A DNA stretch of 64,000 nucleotides from positions 1 through 64,000 of the forward strand of contig CACEKG010000001.1 of the NCBI GenBank assembly GCA_902560065.1, read 5' to 3'. The notes beneath the pieces are model-generated. The model did no database searches and was not told where the DNA came from. It worked only from the letters and a program-made list of their open reading frames with translations. The translations under genes and the position numbers were made by a program. The stretch is from an uncultured Bacteroidota bacterium. Lineage in GTDB: Bacteria > Bacteroidota > Bacteroidia > Flavobacteriales > Flavobacteriaceae. Shown piece by piece: positions 24,411 through 33,017 of the stretch (the first letter of the stretch is position 1; each line of letters opens with the position of its first letter).

Positions 24411-26000
24411 CTAATTATTGGATTTTGTGCTATTGATTTTAATTAAATAATTATTTAACTCCTCTTTTACTTTTGGATATAATAATAACAAACCTATCAT
24501 ATTAGGAAAAACAAGAGCTAAAATCATTGCATCAGAAAAAGCCCAAACTGATGACATATCTCCAGCTGCGCCAATAACTATAAAAATCAAAAACAAACAC
24601 TTATATATTAAACCAGAAATTTTACTTTTTCCAAAAACATACATCCAAGATTGGAGCCCATAATATGACCACGAAATCATGGTTGATAAAGCAAACAGGA
24701 CAACAGCTAATGTTAAAAAAGGTCCTGAAAAAGAAATATATTCAGAAAATGCAGCGGCAGTAATTCCTGCACCTTCAGAAGGAACACCATTAATCATTAC
24801 AACACCCCCAACACCTCCATAATCAAAAACAGTATTATCACCATTAAAAATAATAATAACTAAAGCAGTCATAGTACAAATTACAACAGTGTCTATAAAT
24901 GGTTCAAGTAAAGCGACTAAACCTTCTGATGCAGCATATTTAGTTTTTACAGCTGAATGGGCAATAGACGCAGATCCTGCTCCAGCTTCATTTGAAAAGG
25001 CAGCCCTTCTAAAACCAGTAATTAAAACACCTAACAAACCACCTAGTCCGGCTTGTGGATTAAATGCTTGATTTACTATCATTCCAAATGCATCATCAAT
25101 AAAAGAAAAATTTATGCCAATTATATAGAGACAAGCGATAACGTAGATTAAAGCCATAAAAGGAACAATCTTTTCCGTTACTGAGGCTATTCTTTTTATT
25201 CCTCCTATAATTATTATTCCAACTATAACCATCATGATAATTCCAATAATTGTTCTTGCACTTCCTCCAGTCATTCCAAAAGAACCAACAAGTTGCATAG
25301 CAGCCTGATTTGATTGAGCAGCATTTCCTCCTCCAAAAGATGCACCTATACATAACAAGGCAAAAATAACGGCTAGTATTTTTCCAAATTTTTCAAAACC
25401 TCTTTCCTTTAAACCTTTCGTTAAATAATACATTGGTCCTCCATAAACTGTACCATCCTCACCTACATCTCTATATTTTACACCTAGAGTGCACTCAACA
25501 AATTTTGTGGACATCCCTAACAAGCCGCAAAGTATCATCCAAAAAGTTGCACCTGGTCCACCGACAGCAATTGCAAGTGCAACTCCAGCAATATTTCCAT
25601 TACCTACAGTACCAGAAACAGCTGTAGCTAAAGCTTGGAAATGACTAACCTCGCCATGTTGACTTTCATTAAACTTTTGGGTATTTTTCTTTGATTTTTC
25701 TTTATCAAAAGAATCATATTTACCTCTAACAGTATTAACTGCTGTAGTAAAATGTCTAAAATTTACAAAACCAAAATAAATTGTAAAAAACAATGCACCT
25801 CCTACCAAAAGAAAAATTATAGTAGGGACTTCAGTACCAGGAAAATTATGTAAAATTAAAGATTCCCACCAATTAGCAATTGGAGTAAATGCTTCATTTA
25901 TTTTATCATCCAATCCTTTTTCTTGTGCATTTAAATTAATACTATTTAATAAAAAAAAGATTGTAAAAATTAAATTGACTTTTATGGTTTTATGACTCAT
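24411..26000 (-). CDS. sodium:alanine symporter, AGCS family
   Basis: A 529-residue polytopic sodium/amino acid symporter. After a signal-like first segment and a charged stretch, it shows the family blocks FQALATAVSGTVGNGNIAGVALAIAVGGPGATFWM, VECTLGVKYRDVGEDGTVYGGPMYYLTKGL and FRRAAFSNEAGAGSASIAHSAVKT, typical of AlsT/DagA. About ten or eleven hydrophobic helices follow. It imports alanine or glycine with Na+ in the inner membrane. It is transcribed alone; the acyl-CoA dehydrogenase starts 58 bases after its stop from its own promoter. Confidence 0.92.
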   Translation of the reverse strand: MSHKTIKVNLIFTIFFLLNSINLNAQEKGLDDKINEAFTPIANWWESLILHNFPGTEVPTIIFLLVGGALFFTIYFGFVNFRHFTTAVNTVRGKYDSFDKEKSKKNTQKFNESQHGEVSHFQALATAVSGTVGNGNIAGVALAIAVGGPGATFWMILCGLLGMSTKFVECTLGVKYRDVGEDGTVYGGPMYYLTKGLKERGFEKFGKILAVIFALLCIGASFGGGNAAQSNQAAMQLVGSFGMTGGSARTIIGIIMMVIVGIIIIGGIKRIASVTEKIVPFMALIYVIACLYIIGINFSFIDDAFGMIVNQAFNPQAGLGGLLGVLITGFRRAAFSNEAGAGSASIAHSAVKTKYAASEGLVALLEPFIDTVVICTMTALVIIIFNGDNTVFDYGGVGGVVMINGVPSEGAGITAAAFSEYISFSGPFLTLAVVLFALSTMISWSYYGLQSWMYVFGKSKISGLIYKCLFLIFIVIGAAGDMSSVWAFSDAMILALVFPNMIGLLLLYPKVKEELNNYLIKINSTKSNN

Positions 26001-26092
26001 TATAAATTTGTATTAATAGTTGCAATATCAAAAAAAGAAAGTGAAAAAAAAATTATTAAAGACAAAGATTAAATTTATTTTAATAAATGACA

Positions 26093-26311
26093 TTAAAGAT
26101 CAAATACAGAAGTTCTTTTTCTGTAGATCATTCCTCTTAATTTAAATAAAAAACCTATAATTAAATACATAATAAAACCTCCAATTATAGTAGTAAAAGA
26201 AGCATAAATAAAAAACAATCTTACATTTTTAACATTAATTCCTAAAAAATTGGCTAAAGTAGAGCAAACTGAAAATCCATGTTTTTCAAAAAAAAATCTT
26301 ATTCTATCCAA
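26093..26311 (-). CDS. small PspC-domain membrane protein
   Basis: The ORF track starts at 26383, inside the rhodanese gene, but a TTG at 26309-26311 gives a 72-residue protein beginning DRIRFFFEKHGF, the usual start of flavobacterial small PspC proteins. It lies 4 bases after the rhodanese stop and suits a coupled start. The body has GINVKNVRLFFIYASFTT followed by one hydrophobic helix, and the end reads KRTSVFDL, a conserved tail in this family. PspC proteins sit in the inner membrane and are linked to envelope stress; the role of the short form is unknown. Confidence 0.78.
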   Translation of the reverse strand: MDRIRFFFEKHGFSVCSTLANFLGINVKNVRLFFIYASFTTIIGGFIMYLIIGFLFKLRGMIYRKRTSVFDL

Positions 26312-26315
26312 AACT

Positions 26316-26624
26316 TTATACTTTTTCGATTTCACCTTTCCACTCAACAATTCCTCCAAGTAAATTATATGCAGTAAGGCCATTTTGATGCATTAAATTG
26401 CATGCCATTTCACTTCTTATACCAGTTCTGCAATACACATAATAAGATTTATTCTTTTTGAGCTTTAAAATAGATTCCATAAATAAGCTAGGTTGATTTA
26501 TGTCGACAAGAATAGATTTTTTGATGTGACCTTCGTCATATTCTTCCTGGGTTCTAACATCAATTATTTTACTTTCAAGATCATTATCTTTATTTTTTAA
26601 CCAATCGTTTTGATTTAAATTCAT
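26316..26624 (-). CDS. rhodanese-like domain protein
   Basis: A single rhodanese domain of 102 residues with the active-site loop CRTGIRS near residues 66-72, preceded by IDVRTQEEYDEGHI near 22 and followed by LLGGIVEWKGE. The Cys is the sulfur carrier in sulfurtransferases; the loop fits persulfide or redox functions, and the true acceptor is unknown. No signal peptide is visible, so the protein is cytoplasmic. It is the first gene of a two-gene unit with PspC. A -33/-7 promoter ends 4 bases before the ATG. Confidence 0.9.
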   Translation of the reverse strand: MNLNQNDWLKNKDNDLESKIIDVRTQEEYDEGHIKKSILVDINQPSLFMESILKLKKNKSYYVYCRTGIRSEMACNLMHQNGLTAYNLLGGIVEWKGEIEKV

Positions 26625-26628
26625 CTTT

Positions 26629-26660
26629 CAAATTTAAAAACAAGATTTAATCTTTACAAA
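26629..26660 (-). promoter_or_regulatory. promoter of the rhodanese-pspC unit, probably giving a leaderless mRNA
   Basis: On the minus strand TTTG (26657-26660), then 20 bases, then TAAATTTG (26629-26636). The ATG begins 4 bases after the -7 element, so transcription should start at or next to the start codon. Confidence 0.65.
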
Positions 26661-26724
26661 TTCAATTTTTTAATTCTTAAAAAAAAATATATTATTGTAT
26701 TTTAAATTAAAAAAAAATTAAACA

Positions 26725-27309
26725 ATGAACAAGCTATTTTATATTTCTCTTTTATTTTTATTTTCAAACTCTATTTTTTCTCAAACTTTATCTCAATCAA
26801 TTAATATTACTAAAAGTAATGTTAAATGGTATGGAGATGAAATTACTGGAAAACAACATTATGGATCTTTAAAGTTTAAAGAAGGTAATATTATTTTAAC
26901 TGGAACTGGAAAAATTTCAGATAAAATAATTTCAGGAAATTTTATTGTAGATATGACTAGCCTTAATGTAGAAGACTTGACTGGAAGGGGGAAAAACAGT
27001 TTAGAAGGTCATCTAAAATCAGATGATTTTTTTAGCGTAAATAAATTTAATTTTGCCTATCTAAAAATCTTGAAAAGTAACGATCCGGTTAATGGAGTTC
27101 AAACAATTAATGGTGATTTAACTATAAAGGGGATATCTCACCCTGTTACTTTTACAATGGAATTAAATGGAAAAAAAGCTAAATCTAATTTAATTTTTGA
27201 TAGAACAAAATATGATGTAAAATTTAGATCAGGTAATTTTTTTCAAAATCTTGGAGATAAATTAATTTATGATGATATTAAGTTGGAGGTGAACCTTGAA
27301 TTTGAATAA
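26725..27309 (+). CDS. YceI family periplasmic lipid-binding-like protein
   Basis: A 194-residue protein with a signal peptide (cut after NSIFSQ) and the YceI beta-barrel fold that binds isoprenoid-like lipids. Family segments are visible: the strand start KSNVKWYGDEITGKQHYGSLKFKEG, the IDMTSL-like GNFIVDMTSLNVEDL, the loop LEGHLKSDDFF, and GDLTIKGISHPVTFTMEL near the end. It is periplasmic. It stands alone, upstream of the trp operon, with no gene that tells its ligand. Its stop lies 49 bases before the trp leader peptide. Confidence 0.9.
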   Translation: MNKLFYISLLFLFSNSIFSQTLSQSINITKSNVKWYGDEITGKQHYGSLKFKEGNIILTGTGKISDKIISGNFIVDMTSLNVEDLTGRGKNSLEGHLKSDDFFSVNKFNFAYLKILKSNDPVNGVQTINGDLTIKGISHPVTFTMELNGKKAKSNLIFDRTKYDVKFRSGNFFQNLGDKLIYDDIKLEVNLEFE

Positions 27310-27344
27310 AATTTATCATAAATATTAAATATTAATTTTTATAT

Positions 27345-27352
27345 TATATTTG
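27345..27352 (+). promoter_or_regulatory. -7 promoter element of the trp operon
   Basis: TATATTTG matches TAnnTTTG and ends 6 bases before the ATG of the trp leader peptide. The -33 TTTG is not evident. The leader peptide start is then nearly at the first transcribed base. Confidence 0.5.
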
Positions 27353-27358
27353 CAGACA

Positions 27359-27406
27359 ATGATCAATTTAGGTAAAAATATTAATTGGTGGAACAGGATA
27401 ATTTAA
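27359..27406 (+). CDS. trpL: trp operon leader peptide with tandem Trp codons
   Basis: A 15-codon open frame (MINLGKNINWWNRII, then TAA) with two adjacent Trp codons at 27386-27391, located between the trp promoter and an intrinsic hairpin. This is the arrangement used for transcription attenuation: ribosome stalling at scarce Trp would prevent the terminator. Bases 27383-27389 can pair with 27418-27424, and the terminator stem follows. The exact anti-terminator pairing is not resolved. Confidence 0.75.
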   Translation: MINLGKNINWWNRII

Positions 27407-27433
27407 ATTATTCGTGAACCAATTCTTTTATAA

Positions 27434-27465
27434 AAGGCCTGTCTTCACGACAAGCCTTTTTTTTT
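27434..27465 (+). terminator. trp attenuator (intrinsic terminator)
   Basis: Stem AAGGCCTGTC (27434-27443), loop TTCAC, then GACAAGCCTT (27449-27458), with one mismatch, followed by a run of T ending at 27465. It lies 8 bases before trpE. Together with the WW leader peptide it forms a standard attenuation region. Confidence 0.85.
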
Positions 27466-27472
27466 ATAAGTA

Positions 27473-28873
27473 ATGAAAAAATATAAATTAAATTCAAACC
27501 ATAAAAAAATAATAGCTGATACATTAACTCCTGTTAGTGCTTATCTAAAGCTTAGAGATATTTTTCCAAATAGCATATTACTTGAAAGTAGTGATTATGA
27601 TGGTAGAACAAATAATTATTCATACATATGTTGTAATCCAATTTCAACAATAAGCATTAAAAATAATGATTTAAAAATTACTTATCCTGATGGTAAAAAT
27701 ATAATTAAAAAAAATTTAAATAATGATCAAGTTACAAGAGAAATTGAATCTTTCTCTAATAAGTTTGATTGCAAAAAATATAACTATAAATTCATTACTA
27801 ACGGACTTTTTGGATATATAGCTCATGAAGCTGTTTCCTATTTTGAAAAAATTAAATTAAATAAAAAGAAAAAAAATCTTGAAATTCCAGATATATATTA
27901 TGCCGTTTACAAAAATATAATTGCTATCAGTCTCTTTAGCCATGAAGCCTATATATTTTCACATAATTTCAAAAATGATGATAATTTAAATCAAATTGAA
28001 AAAATTTTAAAAACAGAAAAAATAACTAAATATGATTTTAAAATAAGAGGAAGAGAATTTTCTAATCTTACAGATAAAGAATTTATAGATTTTGTTCACA
28101 AAGGCAAAAAACATTGCTATCGAGGAGATGTCTTTCAAATAGTTTTGTCAAGAAGATTTTCTCAAAGTTTTACAGGAGATGAATTTAATGTTTATAGGGC
28201 TTTGCGATCTATAAACCCCTCACCTTATTTGTTCTTTTTTGATTATGGAAATTTTAAAATTTTTGGAAGTTCTCCAGAAGCTCAATTAATAATAGAAAAC
28301 AAAAAAGCTGAGATTCATCCCATTGCTGGTACATTTAAAAGAACTGGAGATGATAAAAAAGATAAAGAAACTGCTATTAAACTTTCAAAAGATCCAAAAG
28401 AGAATAGTGAACATGTGATGTTGGTTGATTTGGCAAGAAATGATTTAAGTAGAAATGGAACCAATGTTGTAGTAGAAAAAAACAGAGAAATACAATTTTT
28501 CTCCCATGTAATTCATTTAGTTTCTAAAGTAACGGGAAAAATAAATAAAAATTCAAAAACATTTCAAGTCGTTGCGGACACATTTCCTGCAGGAACACTA
28601 AGTGGTGCTCCAAAACATAAGGCTTTAGAATTAATTGATTTATACGAAAAAACAGCCCGAAACTTCTATGGTGGAGCTGTAGGTTATATGGACTTTTATG
28701 GAAATTTTAATCATGCAATTATAATTAGATCTTTTTTAAGTAAAGACAAAAATTTATATTACCAGGCTGGAGCTGGGATTGTATCAGATTCAATTCCTGA
28801 AAAAGAATTACAAGAGGTTTATAATAAACTAGGTGCCTTAAATAAGGCTTTAACTTATGCAGAAAAATTATAA
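27473..28873 (+). CDS. trpE: anthranilate synthase component I
   Basis: Chorismate-binding subunit (466 residues) that makes anthranilate with ammonia from TrpG. The N-terminus carries the SILLESSD stretch, the LLES motif that binds tryptophan for feedback inhibition. The catalytic half has PSPYLFFF, FGSSPEAQ, HPIAGT, MLVDLARNDLSR and GTLSGAPK. Start is the first ATG after the attenuator. It is the first gene of a seven-gene operon in the order E-G-D-C-F-B-A, the complete pathway from chorismate to tryptophan. Confidence 0.96.
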   Translation: MKKYKLNSNHKKIIADTLTPVSAYLKLRDIFPNSILLESSDYDGRTNNYSYICCNPISTISIKNNDLKITYPDGKNIIKKNLNNDQVTREIESFSNKFDCKKYNYKFITNGLFGYIAHEAVSYFEKIKLNKKKKNLEIPDIYYAVYKNIIAISLFSHEAYIFSHNFKNDDNLNQIEKILKTEKITKYDFKIRGREFSNLTDKEFIDFVHKGKKHCYRGDVFQIVLSRRFSQSFTGDEFNVYRALRSINPSPYLFFFDYGNFKIFGSSPEAQLIIENKKAEIHPIAGTFKRTGDDKKDKETAIKLSKDPKENSEHVMLVDLARNDLSRNGTNVVVEKNREIQFFSHVIHLVSKVTGKINKNSKTFQVVADTFPAGTLSGAPKHKALELIDLYEKTARNFYGGAVGYMDFYGNFNHAIIIRSFLSKDKNLYYQAGAGIVSDSIPEKELQEVYNKLGALNKALTYAEKL

Positions 28874-28879
28874 ATAATT

Positions 28880-29443
28880 ATGGAAAAAATTTTTATTGTA
28901 GATAATTATGATTCCTTTACATACAATCTGGCTCATTATTTTCATGAATTAAACTGCAAAACAATTGTAAAAAGAAATGATGAATTCAATATAGATGAAA
29001 TAAAAAATTATAATCATATTGTTTTATCTCCAGGTCCAGGTATTCCTGATGAAGCTGGTCTAATGAAATCTGTAATAGAAAAATACAAATCAACTCACAA
29101 AATTCTAGGGGTTTGTTTAGGACATCAAGCTATTGGAGAAGTTTTTGGTGCTAGTCTAATTAATCTTGACAAAGTTTATCATGGAGTAGATACTAAATTA
29201 AAGATTTTAAAAAATGATCTTTTATTTGAAGGTCTTCCAAAAAGTTTCCTTGTTGGAAGATATCACTCATGGATAATAGATAAATCTATACCAAATTGTT
29301 TAGAAATTACTTCTGTTGATCAAAATAATCAGATAATGTCAATTAGACACAAACAATTTAATATAAGAGGTGTTCAATTTCATCCAGAATCCATTTTAAC
29401 TCCTTTTGGAAAAAAGATTTTAAGTAATTGGATTAATAATTAA
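28880..29443 (+). CDS. trpG: anthranilate synthase component II (glutamine amidotransferase)
   Basis: A 187-residue class I glutamine amidotransferase that supplies ammonia to TrpE. The catalytic triad is seen as Cys in GVCLGHQAIGE (near residue 76), and His and Glu in QFHPESIL (near 166-168). The FIVDNYDSFTYNL start and SPGPGIPDEAG loop are typical. The gene follows trpE by 6 bases. It is close in length to other TrpG/PabA proteins and could also serve a PabB partner. Confidence 0.95.
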   Translation: MEKIFIVDNYDSFTYNLAHYFHELNCKTIVKRNDEFNIDEIKNYNHIVLSPGPGIPDEAGLMKSVIEKYKSTHKILGVCLGHQAIGEVFGASLINLDKVYHGVDTKLKILKNDLLFEGLPKSFLVGRYHSWIIDKSIPNCLEITSVDQNNQIMSIRHKQFNIRGVQFHPESILTPFGKKILSNWINN

Positions 29444-29448
29444 CTGTT

Positions 29449-30447
29449 ATGAAAAGGATTATAAACAGATTAATTCAGCACGAGCAACTTAATAAAAATG
29501 AAGCATATGAAATTCTAACCGAGATTGCTAAAGGTAAACATAATCATAGTCTTATATCTTCATTCTTAACTATATATATGATGCGTTCAATTAGTTTAAA
29601 TGAATTAGAAGGGTTTCGACAAGCTCTACTTGAATTATGTATCTCCGTAGATTTATCTGATTATCAAACAATAGATCTTTGTGGAACTGGAGGTGACGGA
29701 AAAGACACTTTTAATATATCAACACTGTCATCTTTTATAGTAGCTGGTTCTGGAATAAAAGTATCAAAGCATGGAAATTATGGTGTTTCATCTGGCTGTG
29801 GTTCTAGCAATGTTCTTGAATTTCTTGGTGTAAAATTTTCAAATAATGAAAGTTTTATAAAAAAAACAATTGAAAAATCTGGAATTTGTTTTTTACATGC
29901 TCCATTGTTCCATCCTGCGATGAAAAATGTTGCTCCAATTAGAAAAGAATTAGGTTTAAAAACTTTTTTTAATATTTTAGGTCCCCTTGTAAATCCATCA
30001 TCTCCAATGTATCAATTAACTGGAGTATTTAATTTAGAGATAGCTAGACTTTACGGTTATTTATTTCAAAAAACAAATCAAAATTACACCATACTTTACT
30101 CTTTAGATGGCTATGATGAAATTTCTCTAACTAATCAAACAAAAGTGATTCAAAAAGACAAAGAACTATTAATTAGTCCTATTGACTTTGGTGTAAATAA
30201 AGTAAACTCAAATCAAATAATTGGAGGAAATGATGTAAAATCATCAGCAAAAATATTCTTAAATATATTAAATGGGAAAGGGAGTCCTGCACAAATCAAT
30301 GTTGTTTGCGCCAATGCAGGTATGGCAATCTGTACAGTAGAAAATCTATCTCCAAAAGAAGGCTTTGAAAAAGCTAAAGAATCTTTAAATTCAGGAAAAG
30401 CAAAAGTAGCTTTTGAAAAATTAGTTGAAATATCGAAAAATGGATAA
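29449..30447 (+). CDS. trpD: anthranilate phosphoribosyltransferase
   Basis: Transfers phosphoribose from PRPP to anthranilate (332 residues). The PRPP-binding glycine-rich loop CGTGGDGKDTFNIST lies near residue 77 and the KHGNYGVSSGCGSSNVLE block near 104, both typical of TrpD. Later RKELGLKTFFNILGPLVNP contains the anthranilate contact region. It starts 5 bases after trpG and overlaps the start of trpC by 8 bases. Confidence 0.96.
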   Translation: MKRIINRLIQHEQLNKNEAYEILTEIAKGKHNHSLISSFLTIYMMRSISLNELEGFRQALLELCISVDLSDYQTIDLCGTGGDGKDTFNISTLSSFIVAGSGIKVSKHGNYGVSSGCGSSNVLEFLGVKFSNNESFIKKTIEKSGICFLHAPLFHPAMKNVAPIRKELGLKTFFNILGPLVNPSSPMYQLTGVFNLEIARLYGYLFQKTNQNYTILYSLDGYDEISLTNQTKVIQKDKELLISPIDFGVNKVNSNQIIGGNDVKSSAKIFLNILNGKGSPAQINVVCANAGMAICTVENLSPKEGFEKAKESLNSGKAKVAFEKLVEISKNG

Positions 30448-31228
30448 TATTCTAAAAAAAATAATAAAAGACAAAAAAACTGAAGTCAAAAATAAAAAAG
30501 AATTATTTTCCTTGGATTTGATCAAGAAGTATCCTCTTTACAAAAGAAAAACTATATCACTAAAATCTAATCTAAACTCTAGTAAATCAGGAATTATAGC
30601 TGAATTTAAAAGGAGATCTCCCTCCAAAAAAAACATAAATTTAGATCTATCGATTTATGATGTTGCTAAAAGTTATGAAAAAAATGGCGCTTGTGGAATG
30701 TCTATTTTAACTGATATTAAATATTTTGGAGGTTCATTAGAAGATTTAATTCAAGCTAGAAGTAATTCAAATCTTCCTCTTCTAAGAAAAGAATTTATAA
30801 TTGATAAATATCAAATTCATGAATCAAAAGCTTTTGGAGCCGATATAATTTTGTTAATTGCGTCTATACTTAGTAAAAAGCAAATAATTGAGTTTTCATC
30901 AATTGCCAAAAATATAGATTTAGAAGTCTTAATTGAAGTTCACAACGAATTAGAGCTCGATAAATCACTTGTAAAAAATATTGATTTTATCGGCGTTAAC
31001 AATAGAGACCTAAAAACTTTTGATGTAAATATAGATGTAAGTAAAAAATTATCTAGTAAAATTCCTGACAACTATCTAAAAGTTTCTGAAAGTGGAATAA
31101 AATCAATTAAGGACATTAAGATTTTGAAAGCATATGGGTTTAAAGGATTTTTAATTGGAGAAAACTTTATGAAATCAAATTCCCCAGGCATTGAATTAAA
31201 TAATTTTGTTAAAAATATAGAAGAATGA
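30440..31228 (+). CDS. trpC: indole-3-glycerol phosphate synthase
   Basis: The ORF track starts at a TTG (30425); the ATG at 30440 gives MDNILKKIIKDKKTEV, the family opening, and overlaps the trpD stop (ATGGATAA). The 262-residue TIM barrel carries AEFKRRSPSK (substrate phosphate and lysine), LPLLRKEFIIDKYQ, LIEVHNELEL, GVNNRDLKTF and SESGIKS near the C-terminus. It forms indole-3-glycerol phosphate from the CdRP intermediate. Confidence 0.95.
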   Translation: MDNILKKIIKDKKTEVKNKKELFSLDLIKKYPLYKRKTISLKSNLNSSKSGIIAEFKRRSPSKKNINLDLSIYDVAKSYEKNGACGMSILTDIKYFGGSLEDLIQARSNSNLPLLRKEFIIDKYQIHESKAFGADIILLIASILSKKQIIEFSSIAKNIDLEVLIEVHNELELDKSLVKNIDFIGVNNRDLKTFDVNIDVSKKLSSKIPDNYLKVSESGIKSIKDIKILKAYGFKGFLIGENFMKSNSPGIELNNFVKNIEE

Positions 31229-31836
31229 AATTAAAAATTTGTGGAATGTTAATTTCTGAAAATATTATAAAAGCTTCAAAGTTAAATCCTGACTACCTGG
31301 GTTTTATTTTTTGGAAAAAATCTCCACGATATTTTAATAAAAAAATTCCCCTGATAAATAAGAAAATATACTTAACTGGAATTTTTGTTAATGAATCATT
31401 AAATGAAATAAAAAAACAAATAAACAATCATAAACTTAGTGTAATCCAACTTCACGGAACTGAAAGTCCTTCATTTTGTGAAAAAATTAAAAATCTTGGA
31501 GTTAAATGCATAAAAGCTTTTTCAATTAACAAGGATTTTAATTTTAATAAACTTAAAATTTATGAAAATGTTTGTGATTATTTTTTATTTGATACTAAAG
31601 GTAAATTACCAGGAGGAAATAATATCAAATTTGATTGGAAATTACTTAAAAGCTATACTTTTTCAAAACCTTTTATTTTAAGTGGAGGTATAGGTTTAGA
31701 GGATGTTTCTGAAATTCAAAAAATTATAAAAACTGGTCTTCCTATTCATGCCATTGATGTAAATAGTAAATTTGAAATAAGTCCTGGCAATAAAAATATT
31801 GAACTTTTAAAAGAATTTAAATTAAAATTATTTTAA
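31225..31836 (+). CDS. trpF: phosphoribosylanthranilate isomerase
   Basis: A TIM-barrel enzyme of 203 residues that isomerises phosphoribosylanthranilate before TrpC acts. It opens KLKICGM with the catalytic Cys, then has GFIFWKKSPRYF, LHGTESPSFCEKI and the end-barrel LSGGIGLEDV with the catalytic Asp region before it (FDTKGKLPGG). It overlaps trpC by 4 bases (ATGA) and its stop A is shared with the trpB ATG, so it is tightly coupled on both sides. Confidence 0.95.
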   Translation: MKLKICGMLISENIIKASKLNPDYLGFIFWKKSPRYFNKKIPLINKKIYLTGIFVNESLNEIKKQINNHKLSVIQLHGTESPSFCEKIKNLGVKCIKAFSINKDFNFNKLKIYENVCDYFLFDTKGKLPGGNNIKFDWKLLKSYTFSKPFILSGGIGLEDVSEIQKIIKTGLPIHAIDVNSKFEISPGNKNIELLKEFKLKLF

Positions 31837-33017
31837 TGAAATATAATGTAGATAAAAATGGATATTATGGAGATTTTGGAGGAGCATATATTCCTGAAAT
31901 GTTATATCCAAATATAAGTGAATTAAAAGAAAATTATTTAAAAATTATATCAGAACCTAAATTCAAAAAAGATTTTAATTTATTGCTTAAAAAATATGTT
32001 GGGCGACCTACACCCTTGTATTTTGCTGAAAGACTTTCTAATAAATATAACACTAAAATCTATTTAAAAAGAGAGGATTTATGTCATACAGGAGCTCATA
32101 AAATAAATAATACAATTGGGCAAATACTTTTAGCAAAAAGGTTAGGAAAAAACAGAATTATTGCTGAAACTGGAGCTGGACAACATGGAGTTGCAACCGC
32201 AACTGTCTGTGCTCTTATGGGAGTAAAATGTGTTATTTATATGGGAGAAATCGATATAAAAAGACAAGCTCCAAATGTTGCTAGAATGAAAATGTTAGGT
32301 GCAGAAGTTAAATCTGCAAAATCAGGAAGTAAAACATTAAAGGATGCAACAAATGAGGCTATAAGGGATTGGATAAATAATCCTGTAGATACTCATTACA
32401 TTATTGGTTCTGTTGTTGGTCCTCATCCATACCCTGATATGGTTGCAAGATTTCAATCAGTAATTAGTGATGAAATTAAAACACAACTTTTAAATACTGA
32501 AAATAGAGATTATCCAGATTATTTAATTGCATGTGTAGGTGGGGGAAGTAATGCTGCAGGTTTATATTATAATTATCTTGAAAATAAAAATGTAAAAATT
32601 ATTGCAGTTGAAGCAGCTGGAAAAGGAATTAGCTCTGGTGAAAGTGCAGCAACTTCAATACTTGGAAAAGAAGGTATTATACATGGCAGCAAAACCCTTC
32701 TAATGCAGAATAAGGATGGTCAAATTACTGAACCCTATTCAATTTCAGCGGGATTGGATTATCCTGGTATTGGTCCAATGCATGCTAATCTTTACCGATC
32801 AAAACGTGCAGAGTTTGTGTCTGTAACAGATGATGAAGCTATGAATTGGGGTCTTACTTTGTCTCAAATGGAAGGTATAATACCTGCAATTGAAACTGCA
32901 CATGCATTTTCAGTTTTAGATACTATGAATTTTAAACCAAGTGATATAATAGTTTTTAATTGTTCTGGAAGAGGTGATAAGGATTTAGATACCTATATTA
33001 ATTATTTTAAAATCTGA
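31836..33017 (+). CDS. trpB: tryptophan synthase beta subunit
   Basis: PLP enzyme of 393 residues that joins indole and serine. The PLP-binding lysine is in HTGAHKINNT near residue 87, the TGAGQHGVATATVCAL and GRPTPLYFAERL blocks are intact, and the phosphate-binding loop is GGGSNAAG. The tail GRGDKDLDTY is typical. It shares one base with trpF before it and one with trpA after it. Confidence 0.97.
   Translation: MKYNVDKNGYYGDFGGAYIPEMLYPNISELKENYLKIISEPKFKKDFNLLLKKYVGRPTPLYFAERLSNKYNTKIYLKREDLCHTGAHKINNTIGQILLAKRLGKNRIIAETGAGQHGVATATVCALMGVKCVIYMGEIDIKRQAPNVARMKMLGAEVKSAKSGSKTLKDATNEAIRDWINNPVDTHYIIGSVVGPHPYPDMVARFQSVISDEIKTQLLNTENRDYPDYLIACVGGGSNAAGLYYNYLENKNVKIIAVEAAGKGISSGESAATSILGKEGIIHGSKTLLMQNKDGQITEPYSISAGLDYPGIGPMHANLYRSKRAEFVSVTDDEAMNWGLTLSQMEGIIPAIETAHAFSVLDTMNFKPSDIIVFNCSGRGDKDLDTYINYFKI

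Noticed and set aside
25433-25627. Plus-strand ORF inside the alanine symporter
   Set aside because: Composition is biased toward Leu, His and Gln, as expected for a shadow of a hydrophobic gene on the other strand.
26312-26383. The 24-residue N-terminal extension of the PspC ORF
   Set aside because: It overlaps the rhodanese coding region by about 70 bases, and the TTG at 26311 begins the conserved domain 4 bases after the rhodanese stop.
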